Source of the DNA: VGEM01 sp033764265
GTDB lineage: Bacteria; Pseudomonadota; Alphaproteobacteria; Rhodospirillales; Rhodospirillaceae
Reading direction: 5' to 3'
Length of the DNA: 11,875 nt
NCBI GenBank assembly: GCA_033764265.1
Contig: JANRJB010000079.1
Span: forward strand, 1 to 11,875
Part shown: positions 1-7,482 of the stretch, piece by piece
Layout of the letters: each line of letters opens with the position of its first letter
How positions within the stretch are numbered: position 1 is the first letter of the stretch
Notes under the pieces: generated by a model
Seen by the model: only the letters and a program-made list of their open reading frames with translations
The model's database searches: none
Told to the model about the DNA's origin: nothing
Program-made: the position numbers and the translations under genes

Positions 1-420
1 GGCGGCGACGAGATCAATCTGCTTGAACCCGGGCAGAATTACGGCTGGCCGCTGGTGTCCAAGGGTGTCGGCTATGACGGCAGGCCGCTGCCGCACGCCC
101 AAACGCTCGGCATCGGCACGCTGCCCGCCAATCTGGTGGACCCGGTGGTGGACCTGACGCCGTCGCCCGCGGTGTCGAGTTTCACGGTCTATCGCGGTGC
201 GCAGTTTCCGGCATGGCAGGGCGACCTGATCGTCGGCACGCTGCGGGCGTCGGACCTGATCCGGCTGGAGGTGCGGGCGGACCGTGTCGTACACCGCGAA
301 ACACTGATCGAGGATATCGCGCGCATCCGTGACGTGGCGGCGGGTCCCGGCGGCGAACTTTATCTGCTGCTTGAACACGACAGCGGCGGGCGGATCGTGC
401 GCCTGACGCCGGCGGATTAA
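1..420 (+). CDS. PQQ-dependent aldose sugar dehydrogenase, C-terminal part (5' end outside window)
   Basis: The first base opens a codon, and the frame runs for 139 codons to a TAA at 418-420. The visible start GGDEINLLEPGQNYGWPLVS is the typical signature of soluble or periplasmic glucose/sorbosone dehydrogenases (YliI/Asd type). These are six-bladed beta-propellers that use pyrroloquinoline quinone to oxidise sugars. The middle part (TVYRGAQFPAWQGDLIVGTL) and the end (IRDVAAGPGGELYLLLEHDSGGRIVRL) match the last blades, where members of this family read roughly 'R-V-R-D-V-x-x-G-P-D-G-x-L-Y'. About two thirds of the protein, including the signal peptide and catalytic histidine, is missing. 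The stop codon overlaps that of the convergent acyl-CoA synthetase. The family is clear; the substrate is not. Confidence 0.87.
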   Translation, partial: GGDEINLLEPGQNYGWPLVSKGVGYDGRPLPHAQTLGIGTLPANLVDPVVDLTPSPAVSSFTVYRGAQFPAWQGDLIVGTLRASDLIRLEVRADRVVHRETLIEDIARIRDVAAGPGGELYLLLEHDSGGRIVRLTPAD

Positions 421-2222
421 GCGTACAGCGCTTCCAGCTGGTCGTGGTACTCGCGGATGACGGCGTGGCGGCGCACCTTCAGCGTCGGCGTCATCTGTCC
501 GTTTTCCACCGAAAAATCGTGGGCGGCGACGATGAACTTGCGCACCTTCTCGATGGCGCCCAACTGCGCATTGGCTTTCTCCACCGCCCGCGCGATGGCG
601 GCCTTGAAGTCGACCATGCGCGACACCTCGCCCAACGTGGTGAACGGCACGTTGTTGGACTCGCACCAGGACCGGGCGAAGGCCTCGGACGGCACGATCA
701 GCGCGGTCAGGTAGGGCTTCTTGTCGCCGTAGACCATGGCCTGGGCGATGGCCTCTTCCAGGCACAAGATGCCTTCCACCCGCTGCGGCGAGACGTTGTC
801 GCCGCCGGAGTTGACGATGATGTCTTTCTTGCGGTCGGTGATTTCGATGTAGCCGTCGGCGTCGATGCGGCCCACGTCGCCGGTGTGCAGCCAGCCCTCG
901 GTGTCGATCGCGGTCATCGTCGCGTCGGGGTCGTTCCAGTAGCCCTTCATCACCAGTTCGCCGCGCACCAGGATTTCGCCGTCCGGCGCGATCTTGACCT
1001 CGACTCCGCGCAACGGCGGTCCGACGGTCTTGAGCTTGACCTTGGCGGGCAGGTTGGCGCTGATCACCGGCGCGGCCTCGGTCTGGCCATAGCCCTGCAA
1101 CAGCGGCACGCCGAGCGCCACGAAGAACACACCGACGTCGTAGTTGAGCGGCGCGCCGCCCGAGATCATCGCCTTCAGCCGGCCGCCGAAGCGCTCGCGG
1201 ATCTTGTTGCGCACCAGGCGTTCGACGACCCAGTCGAGCAGTTTGTCGATCAGGGTCATTTTCTCAGGCGTTTCGTAGCGCTTGACGCCCAGGCGATAGG
1301 CCAGGTCGAACATCTTCTGCTGCAGCGGCTTCTGGCGCTTCAGACTTTGCAGGATGCGCTGGCGCATGCTTTCGTACAGGCGCGGCACCGCGGTCATGAT
1401 GGTCGGGCGCGCCTCGGTCAGATTGGTGGGCAGCGTCTCGACCCGCTCCGCGTAGTAGATCTCCGCGCCCAGGGCGATCGGGAAAAACTGTCCGCCGGTG
1501 TGCTCGTAGGAATGGCTGAGCGGCAGGAACGACAGGAAGACTTCCTTGCCGATGCCGAGCGTTTCCAGCACGCCTAGCGCGCCGTCGCAGTTCCGAAGGA
1601 TGTTGCCGTGGCTCAGCATGACGCCCTTGGGCAGGCCGCCGGTGCCCGAGGTGTAGATGATGCAGCACAGGTCGTCACGCTTCAGCCCGGCCACTTCCGG
1701 CGGCACCGGGTGGTTCGCGCCGGCGAGCAGGTCGGACCATTTGCGGATCTCGACATCGGACTTCATCACCTTGTCCGCGTCGTCCATTACGTAGATGGCC
1801 ACCGGGTGCTCGGCTTCGATCGCCGCGGCGATGACCGGCTTGGCCAACTGCGGCGTCGAGACGATGACGACCCGGGCGCCGGAGTTGTTGATGATGTGCA
1901 GATGATTGATGGCGGTGTTGGTGGTGTAGGTCGGCACGGCCACCGCGCCGATGCTCATGATCGCCACGTCGGCGACCAGGAATTCAGGGCGGTTCTCGGA
2001 GACGATGATGACCCGGTCGCCGGCATGAACGCCCGCAGCGCGCAGGCCGGCGGCGGCGGCCTTGACCTGGGCGGCGATGACACCCCAGGTGATCGGGCGA
2101 TAAACGCCGTCGCGCTTGACCCACAGGAAGTTGTCGGCCGACAGCTGCTCGGCCTGCTCGAAAAACATCGCGGGCAGGCTTGTCACCCGCAAGGTGTCGA
2201 CGACCTTGGCCGGCAGACTCAC
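417..2222 (-). CDS. Long-chain acyl-CoA synthetase (AMP-forming)
   Basis: This 601-aa protein belongs to the adenylate-forming (ANL) superfamily. It activates a fatty acid with ATP to acyl-AMP and transfers the acyl group to CoA. Visible motifs are the ATP/AMP loop IIYTSGTGGLPKG (residues 188-200), the adenine-binding GYGQTEAAP (377-385), HTGD (446-449) and the hinge region DRKKDIIVNSGGDNVSP (463-479). SFLPLSHSYEHTGG (231-244) and the long insert after AVPRLYES are typical of long-chain (FadD15/ACSL-like) rather than acetyl-CoA synthetases. The P-loop has Gly where most relatives have a second Thr (TSGTTG). The start is GTG at 2222-2220, chosen because a strong Shine-Dalgarno sequence, GGGGAGGG, lies six bases upstream. 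No signal peptide or membrane helix is seen, so it should be cytoplasmic or membrane-peripheral. It is a single gene, divergent from the peptidase and convergent with the dehydrogenase. Confidence 0.93.
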   Translation of the reverse strand: MSLPAKVVDTLRVTSLPAMFFEQAEQLSADNFLWVKRDGVYRPITWGVIAAQVKAAAAGLRAAGVHAGDRVIIVSENRPEFLVADVAIMSIGAVAVPTYTTNTAINHLHIINNSGARVVIVSTPQLAKPVIAAAIEAEHPVAIYVMDDADKVMKSDVEIRKWSDLLAGANHPVPPEVAGLKRDDLCCIIYTSGTGGLPKGVMLSHGNILRNCDGALGVLETLGIGKEVFLSFLPLSHSYEHTGGQFFPIALGAEIYYAERVETLPTNLTEARPTIMTAVPRLYESMRQRILQSLKRQKPLQQKMFDLAYRLGVKRYETPEKMTLIDKLLDWVVERLVRNKIRERFGGRLKAMISGGAPLNYDVGVFFVALGVPLLQGYGQTEAAPVISANLPAKVKLKTVGPPLRGVEVKIAPDGEILVRGELVMKGYWNDPDATMTAIDTEGWLHTGDVGRIDADGYIEITDRKKDIIVNSGGDNVSPQRVEGILCLEEAIAQAMVYGDKKPYLTALIVPSEAFARSWCESNNVPFTTLGEVSRMVDFKAAIARAVEKANAQLGAIEKVRKFIVAAHDFSVENGQMTPTLKVRRHAVIREYHDQLEALYA

Positions 2223-2228
2223 GGCGAA

Positions 2229-2236
2229 CCCTCCCC
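2229..2236 (-). promoter_or_regulatory. Strong ribosome binding site of the acyl-CoA synthetase
   Basis: On the minus strand the sequence reads GGGGAGGG, then six bases, then GTG. It decides in favour of the GTG start at 2222. Confidence 0.7.
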
Positions 2237-2262
2237 ACGCACGTGACGCATCATCGGCTGGA

Positions 2263-2291
2263 GAAATAGTGCAATCAAGGGGTTATCTCAA
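2263..2291 (-). promoter_or_regulatory. Candidate sigma70-type promoter for the acyl-CoA synthetase
   Basis: On the minus strand, TTGAGA (2291-2286, five of six bases of TTGACA) is followed by a 17-base spacer and TATTTC (2268-2263, three of six of TATAAT). Transcription would start near 2256, giving a leader of about 35 bases. The -35 box and spacing are good and the -10 box is weak. It was found by eye only. Confidence 0.4.
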
Positions 2292-2322
2292 TGCGGTCGC
2301 GGCTCGTGCGGCGGGATTGAGG

Positions 2323-2351
2323 TTGGTGCCGGCCCGAATTCCGCCTATATG
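2323..2351 (+). promoter_or_regulatory. Candidate weak promoter for the oligoendopeptidase gene
   Basis: TTGGTG (2323-2328), a 17-base spacer and TATATG (2346-2351) resemble a sigma70 promoter with weak boxes. If real, transcription begins near 2358. That is downstream of the in-frame ATG at 2349 and so supports translation from the ATG at 2388. Confidence 0.3.
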
Positions 2352-2387
2352 CTGACCGACCTTTTCCCACCGACCGGCGGGCCTCTC

Positions 2388-4205
2388 ATGCGCACTTCGA
2401 ATCACCGTGTTTACAAGGACGAGCCTGCCGCCGGCGCCGCCAACCTGGGCGTGCTGCCCGAGTGGAACCTGGCCGACCTTTACAGCGGACCGGCCGGCGA
2501 CGACCTGAAAGCCGATCTGGCCCGCGCGACGGCGTTGACGCAGGCGTTCGCCGCGCGCCGCGGCACGATCAACAGCCTGGACGGCGCGGCGTTCGGCGCC
2601 GCAATCGCCGATTACGAGGTGATCTCCGAACTGCTCGGCCGGATCGAGAGCTACGCCCAACTGTACCAGTCCGTGGATGTCAGCGACGACGCGCGCGGCC
2701 GTTTCTTCCAGGACACGGTTGAGCGCACAACCGACCTCAGCGGACAGCTGTTGTTTTTCACGCTCGACATCATCCGGATGGACGACGCGGTGCTGGCCGA
2801 GAAGATGCGCCACCCAGCCGCCGCCAAGTACGCGCCGTGGGTGCGCGACCTGCGCGCCTTCAAGGGTCACGAACTCTCCGACGATCTGGAAAAGCTGCTG
2901 CTGGACAAGTCGACCACCGGCCGCACCTCCTGGGTGCGGCTGTACGACGAAACGCTGGCGGCCATGCGCTGCACGATGGGAGCGAAGACCGTCACCCTGA
3001 CCGAGGCTTTGCACTACCTGTCCGACGCCGGCGAGGAAATGCGCCGCAGCGCCGCCAAGGGCATCGGCGCGGCGCTGGAAGACAAGGGCAAGCTGTTCGC
3101 GTTGATCACCAATACGCTGGCCAAGGACAAGGCGACCGAGGACCAGTGGCGCAAGTACGCCCGGCCGATCTCGTCGCGCAACCTGGGCAACCTGGTCGAG
3201 GACGAGGTGGTCGACGCGCTGGTGGCCGCGGTGCGCGGCTCGTTCGGCGCGACGGCGCATCGGTACTACACCTTGAAAGCGCGCTGGCTGGGCAAGGATC
3301 CGCTGGACTACTGGGATCGAAACGCGCCCCTGCCCAAGGTCGAGGACCGCAAGATTGCCTGGGACGAAGCGCGCGCCACCGTGCTGGGCGCCTACCGCGC
3401 TTTCGCGCCCAAGCTGGCCGAGGTGGCCGAGACGTTCTTCGCGCGCCGCTGGATCGACGCGCCGGCGCGGCCCGGCAAGGCCTCGGGCGCGTTCTCCCAT
3501 CCGGTGGTGCCATCGGCGCATCCGTACATCCTGCTCAACTATCTCGGCAGTCCGCGCGACGTGATGACGCTGGCGCACGAACTGGGCCATGGCGTGCACC
3601 AGGTGCTGGCGGCCAAGCAGGGCCAGCTGATCGCCGGCACGCCGCTGACCCTGGCCGAGACCGCCTCGGTGTTCGGCGAAATGCTGACGTTCCAGAAACT
3701 GTTGGCGGGCGAGTCCCGTCCGCTGGAGCGCCGCGCGCTTTTGGCCGGCAAGGTCGAGGACATGCTCAACACCGTGGTGCGCCAGATCGCGTTTCACGAG
3801 TTCGAACGGCTTGTCCACGACGAGCGCCGCGGCGGCGAACTGCCGGTCGAGCGGCTGTGCGAGATCTGGCTCAAGGTGCAGACGGAAAGCCTGGGGCCCG
3901 CGTTCCGCTTCGACCGCGAGTACAAGTGGTACTGGAGTTACATCAGCCACTTCCTGCACGCGCCGTTCTACGTCTACGCCTACGCGTTCGGCGATTGCCT
4001 GGTCAATTCGCTGTACAGCGTTTATTCGGCCAAGGCGGTGCCAGACTTCGAGGCCAAGTACCTCGAGATGCTGGCCGCCGGCGGGCGCTTCCGCCACAAG
4101 GAACTGCTGGCGCCGTTCGGGCTCGACGCCTCCGACCCCGGGTTCTGGACGCGCGGCATGACCATGATCTCGCAGCTCATCGATCAGCTTGAAGCGGTCA
4201 GCTGA
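2388..4205 (+). CDS. pepF: Oligoendopeptidase F (M3 family zinc metallopeptidase)
   Basis: This 605-aa cytosolic zinc peptidase of the M3B (PepF) group would cut short peptides as part of peptide turnover. The zinc site is LAHELGHGVHQ, with H397, E398 and H401. The third ligand is most likely E424 in LAETASVFGE, 26 residues further on, as in the family. The C-terminal stretch SHFLHAPFYVYAYAFGD is the usual substrate-binding Tyr-rich segment. The length matches PepF clade 3 proteins (about 600 aa). An in-frame ATG at 2349 would add 13 residues but has no ribosome site and falls inside the candidate promoter. The ATG at 2388 has a GGCGGG about six bases upstream, so I chose it. The gene ends 19 bases before the ABC1 kinase start, so the two are probably co-transcribed. 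Confidence 0.93.
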   Translation: MRTSNHRVYKDEPAAGAANLGVLPEWNLADLYSGPAGDDLKADLARATALTQAFAARRGTINSLDGAAFGAAIADYEVISELLGRIESYAQLYQSVDVSDDARGRFFQDTVERTTDLSGQLLFFTLDIIRMDDAVLAEKMRHPAAAKYAPWVRDLRAFKGHELSDDLEKLLLDKSTTGRTSWVRLYDETLAAMRCTMGAKTVTLTEALHYLSDAGEEMRRSAAKGIGAALEDKGKLFALITNTLAKDKATEDQWRKYARPISSRNLGNLVEDEVVDALVAAVRGSFGATAHRYYTLKARWLGKDPLDYWDRNAPLPKVEDRKIAWDEARATVLGAYRAFAPKLAEVAETFFARRWIDAPARPGKASGAFSHPVVPSAHPYILLNYLGSPRDVMTLAHELGHGVHQVLAAKQGQLIAGTPLTLAETASVFGEMLTFQKLLAGESRPLERRALLAGKVEDMLNTVVRQIAFHEFERLVHDERRGGELPVERLCEIWLKVQTESLGPAFRFDREYKWYWSYISHFLHAPFYVYAYAFGDCLVNSLYSVYSAKAVPDFEAKYLEMLAAGGRFRHKELLAPFGLDASDPGFWTRGMTMISQLIDQLEAVS

Positions 4206-4224
4206 ATGGCCGGGAATTGACCGC

Positions 4225-5583
4225 ATGGCCCGGGAAGACCGCAACACGCTGACCGGCCGGGTCAGGCGCTATGCCCAGGTTGGCACATCCATCGGCGGCT
4301 TCGCCGCGCGCATCGCCGGCGAGCGTTTCCTGGGCCTGAAGGGCGACCGCGGCAAGAACGCCGAGGACCTGAAGAACGCGCTGGGCGGGCTGAAGGGCCC
4401 GCTGATGAAGGTGGCGCAGATGCTGTCCACCATTCCCGACGTGCTGCCCGCCGAGTATGCCCGCGAACTGGCGCAATTGCAGGCCAACGCGCCGCACATG
4501 GGCTGGCCGTTCGTCAATCGCCGCATGACCGCCGAGCTGGGCGACGACTGGCCGACGAAGTTCAAGCGCTTCGAGCGCGAAGCGGTGCGCGCGGCCTCGC
4601 TCGGCCAGGTCCATCGCGCCGTGGCCATCAATGGCCAGGCGCTGGCGTGCAAGCTGCAGTACCCCGACATGAAGTCGGTGGTCGAGGCCGATCTGCGGCA
4701 GTTGAAGCTGGCCTTCGCGGCCTACCGGCGCATCGACAGCGCCATCGACCCCAGCCAGATCCACAACGAGATCTCCACCCGCCTGCGCGAGGAACTGGAC
4801 TACGACAACGAGGCGCGCAACCTCAAGCTCTACCGCCTGATGCTGGCCAAGGAACAGCACGTTCACGTGCCGGAAGTGCTGGACGACCTGTCGACCGAGC
4901 GCCTGCTGACGATGTCGTGGCTCGATGGCCGGCCGCTGATCGAGGTGGTGGGCGACGGCGTCAGCCAGGACACGCGCGACGCCCTCGGGGTCAATCTGTT
5001 CCGCGCCTGGTACGTGCCGTTTTACCGCTACGGCGTGATCCACGGCGACCCGCATCTCGGCAACTACACCGCGCGGCCCGACGCCAGCATCAACCTGTTG
5101 GATTTTGGCTGTATCCGCGTGTTCCACTCACGCTTCGTGCGCGGCGTGATCGACCTTTACTTCGCGGTCGAGCGCGGCGATCGCGATCTGGCGGTGGCGG
5201 CCTACGAGACGTGGGGATTCACGGGCCTGAAAAACGACGTGATCGACACGCTCAACCAATGGGCGTCGTTTGTTTATGCGCCGCTGATGGAAGACCGGCC
5301 GCGCCTGATCGAGGAGACCAATGCCTCGCAGTACGGCTACGAGGTCGCCACCAAGGTCCACGGCCAACTGCGCACGCTGGGCGGTGTCAAGCCGCCGCGC
5401 GAGTTCGTGCTGATGGACCGCGCCGCGCTGGGTCTGGGCGGTGTTTTCATGCGCCTGAAAGCGCACGTCAACTGGCACCGGCTGTTCCACGACACCATCC
5501 AGGATTTCGACGAGGCGGCGCTGGCCAAGCGTCAAGCCGCCGCGCTCAAGAAAGTGGGGTTGAGCGAAAGGCTCGACAGCTAG
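4225..5583 (+). CDS. ABC1/ADCK/UbiB-family atypical kinase
   Basis: This 452-aa protein has the hallmarks of the ABC1 (UbiB/COQ8) kinase-like family, whose ATPase activity supports ubiquinone biosynthesis in known members. The N-terminal family motif is KVAQMLS (K62-Q65), with Ala in place of the usual Gly of KxGQ. The alanine-rich nucleotide loop is RAASLGQVHRA (from 122). The invariant lysine is K143 (LACKLQYP), and the ExD motif is E190/D192 in REELDYDNEARN. The catalytic loop is HGDPHLGN (273-280), where HADPHPGN is more common, and the metal-binding DFG is 293-295. There are no obvious transmembrane helices at the C-terminus, unlike classical UbiB, so it looks more like soluble COQ8/ADCK-type members. 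The start at 4225 has a GGGA nine bases upstream. An upstream in-frame ATG at 4189 would overlap the peptidase gene and was not used. Its substrate is not evident from context. Confidence 0.88.
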   Translation: MAREDRNTLTGRVRRYAQVGTSIGGFAARIAGERFLGLKGDRGKNAEDLKNALGGLKGPLMKVAQMLSTIPDVLPAEYARELAQLQANAPHMGWPFVNRRMTAELGDDWPTKFKRFEREAVRAASLGQVHRAVAINGQALACKLQYPDMKSVVEADLRQLKLAFAAYRRIDSAIDPSQIHNEISTRLREELDYDNEARNLKLYRLMLAKEQHVHVPEVLDDLSTERLLTMSWLDGRPLIEVVGDGVSQDTRDALGVNLFRAWYVPFYRYGVIHGDPHLGNYTARPDASINLLDFGCIRVFHSRFVRGVIDLYFAVERGDRDLAVAAYETWGFTGLKNDVIDTLNQWASFVYAPLMEDRPRLIEETNASQYGYEVATKVHGQLRTLGGVKPPREFVLMDRAALGLGGVFMRLKAHVNWHRLFHDTIQDFDEAALAKRQAAALKKVGLSERLDS

Positions 5584-5625
5584 CGCGCCGCCGCCCGCCC
5601 GGTTAGTCTTGTCGCTTCAACGACC

Positions 5626-5632
5626 GGGGAGG
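5626..5632 (+). promoter_or_regulatory. Strong ribosome binding site of the first DUF1838 gene
   Basis: GGGGAGG is followed by seven bases and ATG at 5640. It supports independent, efficient initiation of the first gene in the exported group after a 56-base gap. Confidence 0.65.
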
Positions 5633-5639
5633 CTCCACC

Positions 5640-6560
5640 ATGTTTCCAGCCGAGATCACGCGCCGCGGGGTGCTCACCGCCGGCACGGCGCTCGCCAGCG
5701 CAGCCGTCGTGCTGCCGATCGCGATTCCGAAGTCCGCGTCGGCCGCAGTGCCCAAGTTCGATCATGAAGACCCCAAGGAACGCGCACGCTTTCGCGCCCG
5801 TATCGTCGGCTCCAGCGTCGAGGAGCATGTGCACTCGTACACCAAGCTGCACATCTACGGGTACATGAACGACGGCAACATGATCCCGTTCTTCACGCTG
5901 CTCAATTACGCTCACGGTTTCTGGAAGCCGCTGCCCGACGGCACCTACGACAGCACCATGTTCGAAAGCGGCGTCTATTGCACCTTTGGCACCGAGGATC
6001 CGCTCGACGTGTGGGAGAACCCGATCACCGGCGAAAAGCGCGAGGTGTGGCAGTTCCTGGGCGGGCCGCTCAAGGTGAAGGTCGGGCCCGAGGGCGCGGT
6101 CACCGACGAGAACGCGACGGTCAAGCCGCAGCCGATGACGATGGAGATTATCGGCGACTATTTTTATCTACCGCAGCAGTCCTCGTTCAAGTTTCCCAAC
6201 CCGCTCAGCCCGGAGAAGTATCCCAACGAATCCCCGGGCAAGATGTTCTTCTGGGATTCGCACTTCACCTATTCGGTGCCCACCGCAGACCTGATCGACC
6301 AGAGCACCCCGCGGGTGCGCGCCGCTGTGCAATACGTCAACATGGTGACGTGGCATCCGTGGCTCGGCATGGGCAACCGGCCCGGCAAGACGATCGGGCG
6401 CGCCTACGGCGCCAAACTCAAGTCATACGAAGACGTGCCGCCCGGCGTGCGCAAGGCGATCGAGGCCAAGACGCCCGAAGTGCTGAACACCGCCGGCTGG
6501 ACCAAGTTCCGCGACGACATCGGCCTCTACATCGAGCAGCGCATCGACAAGAAGGGCTGA
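5640..6560 (+). CDS. DUF1838 family exported protein, paralogue 1
   Basis: This 306-aa protein matches the DUF1838 family, whose biochemical role is, to my knowledge, unknown. It has a twin-arginine signal: TRRGVL (residues 7-12), a hydrophobic stretch TALASAAVVLPIAI, and a likely cleavage after SASA near residue 35. This suggests folded export to the periplasm. The mature part carries family-like blocks: LHIYGYMNDGNMIPFFT, NPITGE, VWQFLGGPL, TVKPQP, FWDSH and YGAKL. It shares roughly two in five residues with the next gene product, most strongly in the first half. Aromatic residues are abundant, with many Trp and Tyr, which suggests a beta-rich ligand-binding fold; that is inference. The stop lies 22 bases before the second paralogue, so the two are probably co-transcribed. 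No catalytic motif is recognisable. Confidence 0.85.
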   Translation: MFPAEITRRGVLTAGTALASAAVVLPIAIPKSASAAVPKFDHEDPKERARFRARIVGSSVEEHVHSYTKLHIYGYMNDGNMIPFFTLLNYAHGFWKPLPDGTYDSTMFESGVYCTFGTEDPLDVWENPITGEKREVWQFLGGPLKVKVGPEGAVTDENATVKPQPMTMEIIGDYFYLPQQSSFKFPNPLSPEKYPNESPGKMFFWDSHFTYSVPTADLIDQSTPRVRAAVQYVNMVTWHPWLGMGNRPGKTIGRAYGAKLKSYEDVPPGVRKAIEAKTPEVLNTAGWTKFRDDIGLYIEQRIDKKG

Positions 6561-6569
6561 TCGCCGCAC

Positions 6570-6574
6570 AGGAG
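6570..6574 (+). promoter_or_regulatory. Ribosome binding site deciding the start of DUF1838 paralogue 2
   Basis: AGGAG ends eight bases before ATG 6583. An in-frame GTG at 6574 overlaps this site and is therefore not the start. A nearly identical stretch (CAGGAGTG..A.GCCATG) precedes pntAB. Confidence 0.6.
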
Positions 6575-6582
6575 TGAACGCC

Positions 6583-7482
6583 ATGGACTTAGACATCTCG
6601 CGCCGCGCCTCGCTGATGTTCGGGGCTGCGGCGATGCTGGGGCCGGGCGCCGCGATGGCGTCGTCGGCGGACGCGGCCAGGGCGCTCGAACTCGACGCGC
6701 CCGGCGCGCGCGCCAGGATCAGGGCCAAGATCATGGGCTCGACGGCGGCCGAGCCGGTTTACACCTACCTGCGCATCCACATTTACGGCTACCGCCACGA
6801 CGGCAACCTGATTCCGTTCTACACGATGAACAACCTGAACATCCGGCGATGGTCGCCGCAGCCGGATGGGTCGTTCAAGGCCCAGGTGTTCGAGTGCGGC
6901 ACCTATTCCAAGTTCGACACCGACGAGCCGCTGGACGAATGGGACAACCCCATCACCGGCGAACGAATCAAGGTGTGGAACTTTCTGGGCGGGCCACTCA
7001 ACCTGACGGTCGGCGCCGACGGCGACATCGCCACCGGCGCGGAAGCCACCGTCAAGCCCAAGCCGCTCAATTTCCAGGTCTTCGGCGGCAACGTCTTCAT
7101 GTTGCAGGCCTCGGCGTTTTCGTATCCCAATCCGTTCAAGCCGTCCGAGTGGCCCAAGGAATCCTCTGGCGAACGCACCTATTGGGATTCGCATTACCTG
7201 TTCTCGGCCAAGCTCGCCGACGTGCTCGATCCGGCGCGCCCGTCGGCGCCGTCGTTCGTGCAGCTGCAGAACCTGGTGTCGTGGGGTTACTGGATCCGCA
7301 TGGGCCAGACGCCTGGGCGCACCTGGGGCCGCGGCTTCGGTGCCAAGCTGGCAAGCCTGGACGAACTGCCTAAGCCCGTGCGCGCCGAGATGGAAAAAAA
7401 GACCCCGAAAATCTTCGATCTCGATGGCTGGACGTCGTTCGTCGACGAAGTGGCCGAGTACAAACGCACCCACACGCCGTAA
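6583..7482 (+). CDS. DUF1838 family exported protein, paralogue 2
   Basis: This 299-aa protein is a second DUF1838 member, presumably a tandem duplicate of its upstream neighbour. The N-terminus has a twin-arginine motif SRRASLM (residues 6-12), a short hydrophobic stretch and a probable cleavage after AMA near residue 26. Blocks shared with the first copy include HIYGYRHDGNLIPFYT, DNPITGE, VWNFLGGPL, ATVKPKP, YWDSH and GAKL. The identity is strong in these blocks and weak in the signal peptide and C-terminal tail. I counted by eye about 100 to 110 identities over about 250 aligned positions, so the duplication is old. Retention of both suggests a heteromeric or sequential role, but nothing shows this directly. 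The stop codon TAA overlaps the ATG of the binding-protein gene by one base (TAATG), which implies translational coupling. Confidence 0.85.
   Translation: MDLDISRRASLMFGAAAMLGPGAAMASSADAARALELDAPGARARIRAKIMGSTAAEPVYTYLRIHIYGYRHDGNLIPFYTMNNLNIRRWSPQPDGSFKAQVFECGTYSKFDTDEPLDEWDNPITGERIKVWNFLGGPLNLTVGADGDIATGAEATVKPKPLNFQVFGGNVFMLQASAFSYPNPFKPSEWPKESSGERTYWDSHYLFSAKLADVLDPARPSAPSFVQLQNLVSWGYWIRMGQTPGRTWGRGFGAKLASLDELPKPVRAEMEKKTPKIFDLDGWTSFVDEVAEYKRTHTP

Noticed and set aside
444..1577. 377-codon plus-strand open frame inside the acyl-CoA synthetase gene
   Set aside because: The minus strand encodes all adenylate-forming motifs in order. The plus-strand translation is His/Arg/Gly/Asp-rich without any recognisable domain.
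2283..4247. 654-codon open frame on the minus strand across the peptidase gene
   Set aside because: It is antisense to a gene with a clear HELGH zinc site and full-length family match. Its translation is Arg/Gly/His/Gln-rich, as expected from the opposite strand of high-GC coding DNA.
5598..5628. CCCGGT...ACCGGG inverted repeat whose right arm touches the ribosome site of the first DUF1838 gene
   Set aside because: The arms are only six bases with a 19-base loop, which is common by chance at this GC content. There is no U-tract for a terminator and no evidence for a switch.
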